The notes beneath the pieces were generated by a model. The model searched no databases. It worked only from the letters and a program-made list of their open reading frames with translations, and was not told the origin of the DNA. Made by a program: the position numbers and the translations under genes. Below, one piece after another: positions 1-6,462 of a stretch of DNA of 24,064 bases (its first letter is position 1; each line of letters begins with the position of its first letter). This DNA is from a virus: IMG/VR virus record IMGVR_UViG_3300033153_003499, positions 1 through 24,064 of that record; one strand, given 5' to 3'.

Positions 1-57
1 AAAGCCGGGCGACGGCGCTAGCACCTGATTGACTGTTACGTATTGCTTTGCGGGCAT
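1..57 (-). CDS. Tail protein, 5' fragment (continues past the left edge)
   Basis: Only the first 19 residues are in the window, beginning MPAKQYVTVNQVL. The ATG shares its A with the TAA stop of the tape measure gene (TAATG), the same junction used throughout the structural module. In long-tailed phages the gene after the tape measure usually encodes the distal tail protein or another baseplate/tip component. That assignment rests on position alone, because the fragment is too short to recognise. Confidence 0.55.
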   Translation of the reverse strand, partial: MPAKQYVTVNQVLAPSPGF

Positions 58-2138
58 TAGCTAACACCTACCCTTGCTGCCTGCATCATAAGCTGCCCGC
101 TTATGTGCGCCTGCCCCGGCCCCGTAGCAATGAGCCGCAATTGCTTGGTGAGGTTCAGGAATGCGGTTACAAGGTCGCCCTGGTTTACCACGTGCACATA
201 CATCGGCTGTGAGGGCATCTCGCCGCGCTTCTTCTTGCCGAATAAGCCGCCCAGCAGCCCGCCAATAGCGCCACCAACGGGGCCGCCAATTGCAGTGCCA
301 ATCATCGGCAGCACGCCCTGCATTACGTCGCCAAACCCGCCGCCGCCTGACACCGTCCCCGCTATCACAGCGCCGTATTGCTGCATATAACGAAGGTTCT
401 TAGCCGCTTGCGTCTCAATTACACCCTCTTCCGCTGGCACTTCCGGCCCGATAGGAATGCCAACAGGGGCTATCGCGCCCCCACCGAAATACTTTTCCGA
501 CAATGCGGCTTGCGCCTCAAGCCGCTGCATTATTTCTATAGCATCTTCGCCATATGATTGAAGGGCTTGCATTGAAGTGCCAAACAGGTTTATTGTTTCC
601 GTTACGCCGGTTACGACCGACCCCGCCGTTTTCATCTCATCGGTAAAATAGTTAATCTGCAATGTGGTTTCCGCGCTTTCCTTCTGTATGATTTTCAGCG
701 GGTCAATCATTTTCCTGATAGCGGTGGACGCCTTTTCCAATCCTTCAGCGGCCGCGCTTTCTTCGCCACCTTCGCCCGTGCCCATTCGCGACCCGCCGCC
801 ACCGCCTCCGCCGCCGCCGACAAATCCTGCAAGCCCGGTGCTTGGCGCGGATGCGAACTGCGGAAAGGTAAGTAGATTCTCCATTTTCCCTAATAATTCT
901 TCCCTGGCAAACCCTGCCTGAATTGCAAATGTTTCAAATGGCGAACCCAACTTGCGGAAGCCTGCTCCTGCGCCTTTAAGCCCCACTGCTTCATGAAATT
1001 TAGCCAACCCTTCAAATGCCTTACCTATAGCCGATGATATAGTCCCCACTGCGACTATTGCCGCAACCGCTAAACTCTGGAAGCCCAATATCAAGCGTTT
1101 TATTATCCAGCCGACGCCCTGTAGTAAAGCCTCCATTACTTGAATACTATCGCGCGAGAATATTGCAATGGCTTCCTTGTTTGCTTCAATACCCATCAGC
1201 AATTCTCCCAGTTTGCCCGTGTTGCCTTCCTCGCCAATTAGGTAATTGATCGCTTCCTCAAGCCCAGGCTTAATTGCTTCCCCCATCCTAATCAATATGC
1301 GCGACCATGCATCGGCTATATTGGACATTTTCGTAACCATTAGGTCGCTTATCTTCTCAGCTAATACGCCAAAATCTTTTTCGTATAAGCCAAAGGCTTC
1401 CTGGATTACATCTCTATTTTCATCCATAACCTCCCTGATAGCCTGCGGGCTAAGGCGCGCCGCTGCAACCATCCGGCTAAGGAATATGCCCTCCTTCAGC
1501 CGCCCAAGTGTGTCAATCATCTGGCTGACCTCAACCCCCGTTACCTTTGACACGGCAGCCAATATCTCGATCTTGCCCATCATATTTTCCAAAGCCTCTG
1601 CGCTCTCAAATGTTGCCAGTTTCCATACGCGAAGCTGAATAACCGCCTGCATAATTTGGGTTACTTCAAGGGGCGTTTTGATTGCCCTTTCAAGGAAGTA
1701 TTCGTAGGCTATACCTGCATCCCTGGCTGTCAGCCCAAAGCTTTCCAGCGTTAACCTGGCTTGCTCCATTTCAGCCGCCGCCTGTATGCTTCCTTTTATG
1801 ATGCCGCCTATTGCGCGCGCAACGAAATAAGTGGCTGTAACAAGCGCTACACGCTGAAGCGTTGTAACCATCTTGCGCATTGTTGCATTGAGCTTTTTAG
1901 CCTCAACGTCCGCCTTTTTCATAGCGTCAGCTTGCTTTTTATACTCCAACGCTGCCCGCTTCGTCTCGGCGTTCATCAGCTTGGCCTTCGCTGACATCAT
2001 CTTCGTCTCTTGCGCGAGTTTCTTGGTAGCGCCTGAAGTCTTGAGCGCCTCAGCCGCCAGCTTCTTCAGTTCAGGCGACAGATTATCCTTTGCCTTCAGG
2101 ATAACTTCCAGTTCCTTCGCGCTTATACGTATTGCCAT
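57..2138 (-). CDS. Tail tape measure protein
   Basis: A 693-residue protein that sets tail length and is threaded through the tail tube during assembly and DNA ejection. Residues 1-90 are a Lys/Ala-rich coiled coil. Hydrophobic segments follow near residues 95-115 (LVTATYFVARAIGGIIKG) and 350-375 (LILGFQSLAVAAIVAVGTI), and a Gly-rich hydrophobic stretch near 605-645 ends in FGKKKRGE. A run of nine Gly sits near residue 445. Alternating helices and membrane-like segments are typical of tape measures. At roughly 0.15 nm per residue the tail would be about 100 nm, which is inference. It starts at the TAATG junction with the chaperone GT frame, directly after genes G and GT, exactly where a tape measure is expected. 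No peptidase or lysozyme domain is apparent. Confidence 0.93.
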   Translation of the reverse strand: MAIRISAKELEVILKAKDNLSPELKKLAAEALKTSGATKKLAQETKMMSAKAKLMNAETKRAALEYKKQADAMKKADVEAKKLNATMRKMVTTLQRVALVTATYFVARAIGGIIKGSIQAAAEMEQARLTLESFGLTARDAGIAYEYFLERAIKTPLEVTQIMQAVIQLRVWKLATFESAEALENMMGKIEILAAVSKVTGVEVSQMIDTLGRLKEGIFLSRMVAAARLSPQAIREVMDENRDVIQEAFGLYEKDFGVLAEKISDLMVTKMSNIADAWSRILIRMGEAIKPGLEEAINYLIGEEGNTGKLGELLMGIEANKEAIAIFSRDSIQVMEALLQGVGWIIKRLILGFQSLAVAAIVAVGTISSAIGKAFEGLAKFHEAVGLKGAGAGFRKLGSPFETFAIQAGFAREELLGKMENLLTFPQFASAPSTGLAGFVGGGGGGGGGSRMGTGEGGEESAAAEGLEKASTAIRKMIDPLKIIQKESAETTLQINYFTDEMKTAGSVVTGVTETINLFGTSMQALQSYGEDAIEIMQRLEAQAALSEKYFGGGAIAPVGIPIGPEVPAEEGVIETQAAKNLRYMQQYGAVIAGTVSGGGGFGDVMQGVLPMIGTAIGGPVGGAIGGLLGGLFGKKKRGEMPSQPMYVHVVNQGDLVTAFLNLTKQLRLIATGPGQAHISGQLMMQAARVGVS

Positions 2139-2931
2139 TAGCGATTGCGCATCTGCTGCATCACAGACGCGATTTTCTGTTCTTCAGCCTCCTCTTGCAT
2201 TAGTTCGGCATCGATTCGCCCGAATAGGCGGATTGCCTCCACCACCACGTGCGGCTGGTCGCACATAGCGCCAGCAAAGGGCAGGAAGCCCTTTTCGTAG
2301 TCAGCATAAAAAGAGAGCAAATCCGCCATCGTATCGGGAAACTCAATTGTGCGACCTTCACATCTCAGCCCCCCGTGCCAGGGGCAGCCGTAATACGCCT
2401 TGCCGCCTACCACCAGCGGAATACTGTTGCATCGTGCAGGGCATTTGCTTACGTCTCCTGTGCAGGTGTCGCAGGCGTCATACCTGGGGCTTCGGGTGAT
2501 TGCGCGAAAGGGCGGGCAGCTTCCCGCTCCTCGCCCGTCATAGCCGCCATTTCGATAATCGCCACCGCTATGCCCGCCAGATACTCCGCAAGGGCGTTTA
2601 GCGTGTCGTTCGTCACAATCTGCTGCTTTTCGCCCGACACGCGCGCCTGTGTGCGTTTGATGGCAAATGGCTGCCCTGTGTCGGGGTCGTTTGGCGGGTC
2701 TACAATATCCACCAATCCGAGGCGCACAAGGTCGCGCATCCAGCCCGTCCACATCGGCGTGGTGGCGTCCTCGGTAGTTACGGCGTTCACCACATCAGGA
2801 TTGCGTTCCGCCAGCCATTGCATCTCGGTTTCCAGCAATGCGCGCACGACTACGGTCAGCTTATCGTCAGGGTTTGCGGACGAACTGACCTCAACCGTCC
2901 GCTCCTTTACTTTCCGGCTCCTCAGAGCCAT
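2138..2931 (-). CDS. Tail assembly chaperone GT (product of -1 ribosomal frameshift)
   Basis: Predicted frameshift product of gene G. Translation starts at 2931 and slips back one base at the heptamer covering 2506-2512. It then continues in the overlapping frame to the TAA at 2138-2140, giving 142 + 122 = 264 residues. The downstream frame has no ribosome binding site at its first convincing ATG (in the context PDTMADLLSF), so independent initiation is unlikely. In lambda-like phages G and GT coat the tape measure before tube polymerisation, and the gene pair lies just upstream of the tape measure, as here. The T-specific part begins with a cysteine-rich segment, with C-x2-C, C-x3-C and C-x7-C spacing over about 45 residues. 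This suggests a bound metal and is not usual for lambda T. The tail end is helical and Gln/Glu-rich. Confidence 0.8.
2449..2931 (-). CDS. Tail assembly chaperone G
   Basis: A 160-residue protein made when the ribosome does not shift frame, ending at TAA (2449-2451). It lies between the major tail protein and the tape measure, the standard place for the lambda gpG-type chaperone. Its middle is helical (WLAERNPDVVNAV, TNDTLNALAEYLAGIAVAIIEM) and its last 20 residues are Pro/Ala-rich and unstructured, as expected when the functional fork lies just upstream. The start is supported by a very strong ribosome binding site. I recognise it by position and by the frameshift architecture, not by a sequence motif. 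Confidence 0.82.
   Translation of the reverse strand: MALRSRKVKERTVEVSSSANPDDKLTVVVRALLETEMQWLAERNPDVVNAVTTEDATTPMWTGWMRDLVRLGLVDIVDPPNDPDTGQPFAIKRTQARVSGEKQQIVTNDTLNALAEYLAGIAVAIIEMAAMTGEEREAARPFAQSPEAPGMTPATPAQET
2506..2512 (-). promoter_or_regulatory. Slippery heptamer C CCT TTC for -1 frameshift
   Basis: On the coding strand the bases read CCCTTTC, and the gene G reading frame divides them as C CCT TTC. This fits the X XXY YYZ rule with X = C, Y = T, Z = C. After slippage the codons become CCC and TTT, so the Pro and Phe tRNAs re-pair with only wobble changes. The downstream frame stays open from here to 2138, and the zero-frame stop is 55 bases further on. Confidence 0.75.
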
Positions 2932-2935
2932 AAGA

Positions 2936-2945
2936 CACCTCCTTT
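2936..2945 (-). promoter_or_regulatory. Strong ribosome binding site of gene G
   Basis: The coding strand reads AAAGGAGGTG, four bases (TCTT) before the ATG at 2931. It matches the 16S rRNA 3' end over nine to ten bases. Chaperone G is needed in excess over GT, so a strong site is fitting. Confidence 0.8.
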
Positions 2946-2958
2946 AGTGCCAGTGATT

Positions 2959-3933
2959 TTACGTCCAGCAGATTTGCAGCCTGCCGCCAGGCTCCATTGA
3001 ACCCTCAATGGCATAGCCCAGAATCTTGTCAGCATCGGTTAGCTCAACCCAGCGGTCAACCGTGAAGTCCACTGTTACCGTTGCGATATTGCCCGGCGTT
3101 GCGCCAAGCACAAGATTAAGCGCATAAACCGTATGCGTTGCAATATCAGGCGTCCACTGGTAGGTTGCGAAATCAGGCGCTTCAATCACGAAGTTTACCT
3201 GCACATTGCGGTCAACAATCTCGTGCTCAGTGTAGCCGGTTACTGCCGCTATATCGTCGCGGTCGGGAACTTCGTTGTTCAAAGCGATGTCCAGGTTACG
3301 GTAAACGAACTGCTTTGCTACACCGCCAGCGGGCGTAAGCGTGAGGGTCGCGCCAACGCCGGTCAGGGGGTCGCCCACAGTGGTGTCAAACGCGGGATGC
3401 GCGCCAATCTGCGGCGCTTCCGTAATATCAGAGCTGTCCATCGTTCCGTTGAACGCCCACTCGATTGTGGCAACATCGTTCGCCGGAAAATGGAACGTGC
3501 AATCGCCTACACTGTCGGCTAGATAGTGATACAGCCCGTCGTTATACAGCTCCATATCAACCGGATGCGTCGCGCCGCCTTCTGTGCGGTTATGGAAATT
3601 ATCAGTTAGCGCGTAGCATACGCCAACGCCCGTGCTAACGTCCTTCCAGAAGCCGCAAGCGCAATACAGGTCATTGTCAATTACTAACGAGCCTAATGGC
3701 GCGCCCGGCGGCCCCGTAGTTCCCTGGAACTCCGTGCTGAACGCCAGGTCGCCATACGTGCCGCCAAACCGGTTATAATACCTGTCGGCAGCGCCCGGTA
3801 TGCGCGTATCAGGCAGCGAGGGGCCGTCAAGCACACGCGCGGGCGTCCAGATAATGCGCCTGCTGTGCAGCGCCTTGCTATCACCGTTGAACGCTAGGTG
3901 GCTATACGTTTCCCATTTGCGTGGATGTGGCAT
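2959..3933 (-). CDS. Major tail (tube) protein
   Basis: A 324-residue, beta-rich, Gly/Thr/Asp-rich protein with little helix, consistent with a tail-tube subunit. Its second half (from about residue 180) alternates short beta strands, for example ATLTLTPAGG, VQVNFVIEAP and IATVTVDFTVD. Identification rests on position (after the connector genes and tail terminator, before chaperones G/GT and the tape measure) and on its near-perfect Shine-Dalgarno sequence, which fits an abundant structural protein. The start overlaps the previous stop as TAATG. It is somewhat longer than the common 150-250 residue tube proteins. Because the first 150 residues look like a distinct segment with several aromatic and Cys residues, an added surface domain is possible. 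Confidence 0.78.
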   Translation of the reverse strand: MPHPRKWETYSHLAFNGDSKALHSRRIIWTPARVLDGPSLPDTRIPGAADRYYNRFGGTYGDLAFSTEFQGTTGPPGAPLGSLVIDNDLYCACGFWKDVSTGVGVCYALTDNFHNRTEGGATHPVDMELYNDGLYHYLADSVGDCTFHFPANDVATIEWAFNGTMDSSDITEAPQIGAHPAFDTTVGDPLTGVGATLTLTPAGGVAKQFVYRNLDIALNNEVPDRDDIAAVTGYTEHEIVDRNVQVNFVIEAPDFATYQWTPDIATHTVYALNLVLGATPGNIATVTVDFTVDRWVELTDADKILGYAIEGSMEPGGRLQICWT

Positions 3934-4295
3934 TACTTATCACCTCCTTTAGGTTCATTCCAGTCATTATCGAATAGCGGATGCTTTATGCCCCGCTTGC
4001 GTAAATGCTCACGTAGCGCCGCAAGCGTGCGTTTCCTGCGGCGGGCGTGCTCGTCAGGGTCTATGCCGCCACTTAGCGGCGGGCGCACAGGCGGATGCGC
4101 CTCCTTGATAATGCGGTCTAGCCGCTCGGCTGCGCTCTGTTCCTCCGGCTGCTCGTCCGCCTCCGGCTTGTCCTCAGGTGTTGCATCAGTGGCGCTGTTG
4201 TCTAAATACGCAACATCCGAAGTAAACTCCTGAGGCTCATCCTTTATTTCAGCCTCTTCTTTTTCAACTTCGTTTAACTTCTCGTCATCCATCAT
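3933..4295 (-). CDS. Small acidic protein between tail terminator and major tail protein
   Basis: A 120-residue, strongly charged protein. Residues 1-65 are Glu/Asp-rich and probably disordered or coiled coil. The C-terminal half contains a basic helix (ARRKRTLAALREHLRKRG) followed by a short Gly/Asp tail. The ATG overlaps the TGA of the tail terminator gene (ATGA) and the stop overlaps the major tail protein start. I do not recognise the family. Small charged proteins at this spot are often tail assembly accessory proteins, but that is inference. Confidence 0.72.
   Translation of the reverse strand: MMDDEKLNEVEKEEAEIKDEPQEFTSDVAYLDNSATDATPEDKPEADEQPEEQSAAERLDRIIKEAHPPVRPPLSGGIDPDEHARRRKRTLAALREHLRKRGIKHPLFDNDWNEPKGGDK
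3940..3950 (-). promoter_or_regulatory. Near-perfect ribosome binding site of major tail protein
   Basis: The coding strand reads AAAGGAGGTGA, six bases before the ATG at 3933. The whole core of the anti-Shine-Dalgarno sequence is matched. The site lies inside the last codons of the upstream gene (ending KGGDK), so one stretch serves as both protein code and ribosome binding site. Confidence 0.85.
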
Positions 4296-4669
4296 AAGGG
4301 AATATCCCTCCTTAGCCGAACTTCAAATACCATATCCTTGAAATACGTTCCCGCTTCAGGGTTCAAATAGCGTGGCGCATCCTCAAGCTTCAACTTGCAG
4401 CAGATACACGTGCCGCCAATTGTCACATCAGCGTTAATCACATCCATAATGTATTCGCTGCAATACAGTGCGCTGCTGAAAGTGGGCGCGTAGACCCTTA
4501 CCACCAGATCGCGCAGCCTGTCCTGGGCGTTGTGCAAGCGGTATAGCTGCTGGCTGCCCATAAACGCGAAGTCCACGAACAACCCGTTCTGCGCGGGCAC
4601 GTAGCCTGCAACCTGCGGCTCGATATACGCCTCCTGCACACAGCTCAAGCCGATTAGCCGCAAGCGCAA
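4292..4669 (-). CDS. Tail terminator/tail completion protein
   Basis: 125 residues from the TTG at 4669. The fold pattern (strand, helix around DRLRDLVVRVYAP, strand, then paired strands with CICCKLKLED and FKDMVFEVRLRRDI near the end) and the position between the gp10-like protein and the tail protein fit the gpU/tail-terminator group, which caps the tail tube at the neck. The reading frame is open further upstream to 4735. A perfect AGGAGGT lies eight bases before an in-frame ATA (4705) that overlaps the previous stop as ATAG. Starting there gives 137 residues with IATHPTKPFLDAL in front. No ATG or GTG is available in that interval, so the true start is either TTG at 4669 or a rare ATA. Confidence 0.75.
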   Translation of the reverse strand: MRLRLIGLSCVQEAYIEPQVAGYVPAQNGLFVDFAFMGSQQLYRLHNAQDRLRDLVVRVYAPTFSSALYCSEYIMDVINADVTIGGTCICCKLKLEDAPRYLNPEAGTYFKDMVFEVRLRRDIPL

Positions 4670-4701
4670 TGCGTCCAGAAACGGTTTGGTGGGATGTGTC
4701 G

Positions 4702-5184
4702 CTATAGCCCGATACCTCCTGGCCCCATAATGCGCGCTTCAAAGTCATCCACTGCCAGGGCAAGTGCAGGTCTGATGAATGGGCGCTCCGGTATCCTGCT
4801 GCCAGGATGGTGAACTATCCTTACGGGATGCGCCGCGCCTTCCCAGTATAGCGCCCGCTTGTTGCGCGGTCGTATATCGTGCGGGCGCGTCTGTGCGCCC
4901 AATTCGTGGGCGGCTGCATAGGCTTTCTCATTGCGTATACCCGTTACCATCGTATCACCACGCACTTGCAGCGGAATGGGGTAGTTCTCCTGCACCAATG
5001 CGCCACTCCTGACGTGTAGCCCGCTTGCCAGATACGTCTCGCGTGTAATGTAACCCTGCGCGTCAATGGGCACTTTGCGGAATTCGTCTATGATGTATTC
5101 GCGATTGCCGGTAGCGGCTGTGAGTAATATCTCCGCAAGTTTCGCGCTCAGGTTTTCCATCTTGACTGTTATCTTCTGTGCCAT
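4702..5184 (-). CDS. HK97 gp10-like head-tail connection protein
   Basis: 160 residues starting MAQKITVKMENL at the ATG in the TAATG junction with the upstream connector gene. The open frame extends further upstream, but that part overlaps the connector gene and is not coding. The body shows the pattern of the HK97 gp10 family: an N-terminal helix, then VRSGALVQENYPI, a segment AYAAAHELGAQTR in which the virion-type protein contacts neighbours, and a C-terminal PERPFIRPALALAVDDF motif, which is the hallmark '(P)xRPFxxPAL' of this family. It acts at the neck, joining head and tail. Its last codons supply the ribosome binding site of the tail terminator. Confidence 0.85.
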   Translation of the reverse strand: MAQKITVKMENLSAKLAEILLTAATGNREYIIDEFRKVPIDAQGYITRETYLASGLHVRSGALVQENYPIPLQVRGDTMVTGIRNEKAYAAAHELGAQTRPHDIRPRNKRALYWEGAAHPVRIVHHPGSRIPERPFIRPALALAVDDFEARIMGPGGIGL

Positions 5185-5867
5185 TAGAGTATGTGCCTGT
5201 ATTTCTGGATTACACGCTCGGTGGACGTGCTGATGAGGTCGCCAAACGCCTGTATGTCCATGCCTTCCGCGCCCCTGCTGATGCTGTGCAAGCCACGCCG
5301 CGAGCGTCTGCTGCCAACACCTTCCATCCATAGCTTGTGCGCCAAGTCGCAGCAGGCATATTCCAGATCGTCTGGCACGCCGATAACGTTGGCGTAATCA
5401 GCCGCGTTTGTCTGCCAGCCGGAATCGTCATAGCCCGCATCGTATGTAATCTTGTAGCCCTGATTGCGAACCCAGCCGCCGCCATATTCGCCTACGGTTG
5501 GCGAATCGCTTTCCAGGTTATGCTGCCAGCTGCCAGCCGTCAGATAGCGGATGTATTTGTGGCCGATTGGCGCGCCTCGCAGGTAAACAGGGTCGCATAG
5601 CTCGTAACTGCCGGCACTTTCGCCGCTAACGGCATAAGTAATAGCGGCTACTAAAACTATTGGCGAACGCTGCGGATACCACCTTGCCGTGCCGTCGCCT
5701 ACCCAGTATTCATCAGTATATGTCGTGAGCAGCAGTTCGCGCCCGACAAGCGCCTGAATAATGTCTGTAGCCTCAACCAGCGCCATCGTTAGCTGCGCGT
5801 CAGAAGCGCCAGCAATCTCGCCCGTAAACAGGCTGGATTTCAACAGTTCGAGCCTGCCGAGTGCCAC
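5184..5867 (-). CDS. Head-tail connector (gp6-like) adaptor protein
   Basis: 227 residues from a GTG start (5867) that overlaps the previous stop as TAGTG. The N-terminus (LELLKSSLF, then QLTMALVEATDIIQALVGREL) is the helical bundle seen in HK97 gp6/SPP1 gp15 adaptors, which bind under the portal. It is followed by the typical TTYTDEYWVGDG and RSPIVLVAAIT strands and an insertion of about 60 residues, and closes with the GVPDDLEYACCDLAHKLW helix. At 227 residues it is about twice the length of HK97 gp6 (about 110) but within the range of the longer gp6-like adaptors. The order capsid, small gene, adaptor, gp10-like, terminator is standard. Confidence 0.83.
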   Translation of the reverse strand: MALGRLELLKSSLFTGEIAGASDAQLTMALVEATDIIQALVGRELLLTTYTDEYWVGDGTARWYPQRSPIVLVAAITYAVSGESAGSYELCDPVYLRGAPIGHKYIRYLTAGSWQHNLESDSPTVGEYGGGWVRNQGYKITYDAGYDDSGWQTNAADYANVIGVPDDLEYACCDLAHKLWMEGVGSRRSRRGLHSISRGAEGMDIQAFGDLISTSTERVIQKYRHIL

Positions 5868-6379
5868 TAGCCGTCATCCTCCTGCTTCTTGCGCGGTCTG
5901 CCACGCTTACGCCTGGGTTTCAGTTGCGCCTCAGCAGCACGCTTGGACTTGGGCTGTTCACCTTCGGCAGGGTCTGCGCCCTCGTGTTCATCAGGTTCGG
6001 TTTTCACATCACGCGGCGGCACAGCCAGCCGTGCGGGGCTGATAGCGCCTACCCGCGCACTGATGTTCCGCACGCCATTTCTTGCGCCTGCACCCTTCAC
6101 AACCTCATGCCCGAAACGGTAGGTTACGCCGTCAAGTTTCACGTCACCTTCACTTAGCGCAACCTCAGTTGCCGTTACACGCACACCAGGCACGCGCAGT
6201 AGCTCGACAAGCTCCTTTTGATACATACGCACAGTTTCCTTTGCCCTGAACCCGTCAAAAGGCACTTCAAACCGCACGTCATATACCTTCATACCAGGAT
6301 ACACCTTCAAATTGCGCGCTTCCGTGCAATGGCGCGGAGGCTTCATCTTACCCCATGTTTCTGCTGTCATCGCAGCCAT
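5867..6379 (-). CDS. Protein with AT-hook-like basic tail, between capsid and connector
   Basis: 170 residues if started at the second ATG (6379), which lies six bases after GAGGAG; the first ATG (6385) touches that ribosome binding site directly and is less likely. The first 110 residues are mixed beta/helix with a VYDVRFEVPFDGF strand. The last 60 are low-complexity: an acidic stretch (DEHEGADPAEGE), then KSKRAAEAQLKPRRKRGRPRKK. The core RGRP within basic residues is the AT-hook consensus for binding the minor groove of AT-rich DNA. I do not recognise a family. The position, directly after the capsid gene, suggests a virion or head-completion protein that might touch packaged DNA, which is inference. 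Confidence 0.7.
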   Translation of the reverse strand: MAAMTAETWGKMKPPRHCTEARNLKVYPGMKVYDVRFEVPFDGFRAKETVRMYQKELVELLRVPGVRVTATEVALSEGDVKLDGVTYRFGHEVVKGAGARNGVRNISARVGAISPARLAVPPRDVKTEPDEHEGADPAEGEQPKSKRAAEAQLKPRRKRGRPRKKQEDDG

Positions 6380-6401
6380 ATTCATCTCCTCAAATAATAT
6401 T

Positions 6402-6437
6402 GCCAGGGCGGGGCAAGGGGGTTAACCCCGCCCCGGC
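6402..6437 (-). terminator. GC-rich hairpin after the capsid gene
   Basis: GGGCGGGG (6406-6413) pairs perfectly with CCCCGCCC (6426-6433), and after one mismatch GCC (6402-6404) pairs with GGC (6435-6437). The loop is 12 bases. It fills the 77-base gap between the capsid stop and the next start. There is no clear U-run on the 3' side of the minus-strand transcript, so it may weaken read-through or protect the capsid mRNA 3' end rather than end transcription fully. Confidence 0.5.
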
Positions 6438-6462
6438 TCGCCACCACTAAGGGGATAGCTGC

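Noticed and set aside
664-921. Plus-strand open frames opposite the tape measure gene, including one rich in Pro runs
   Set aside because: They are antisense shadows: the Pro runs are the complement of the poly-Gly codons, there are no ribosome binding sites, and all neighbouring genes run on the minus strand.
2513-2752. N-terminal part of the open frame ending at 2138 as an independent gene
   Set aside because: It overlaps gene G in another frame, has Cys/Arg-rich improbable composition and no ribosome binding site. Only the part after the slippery site is taken as coding.
5185-5331. Upstream extension of the gp10-like gene
   Set aside because: It lies in the connector gene, has His/Arg/Gln-rich shadow composition, and the ATG at the TAATG junction is the natural start.
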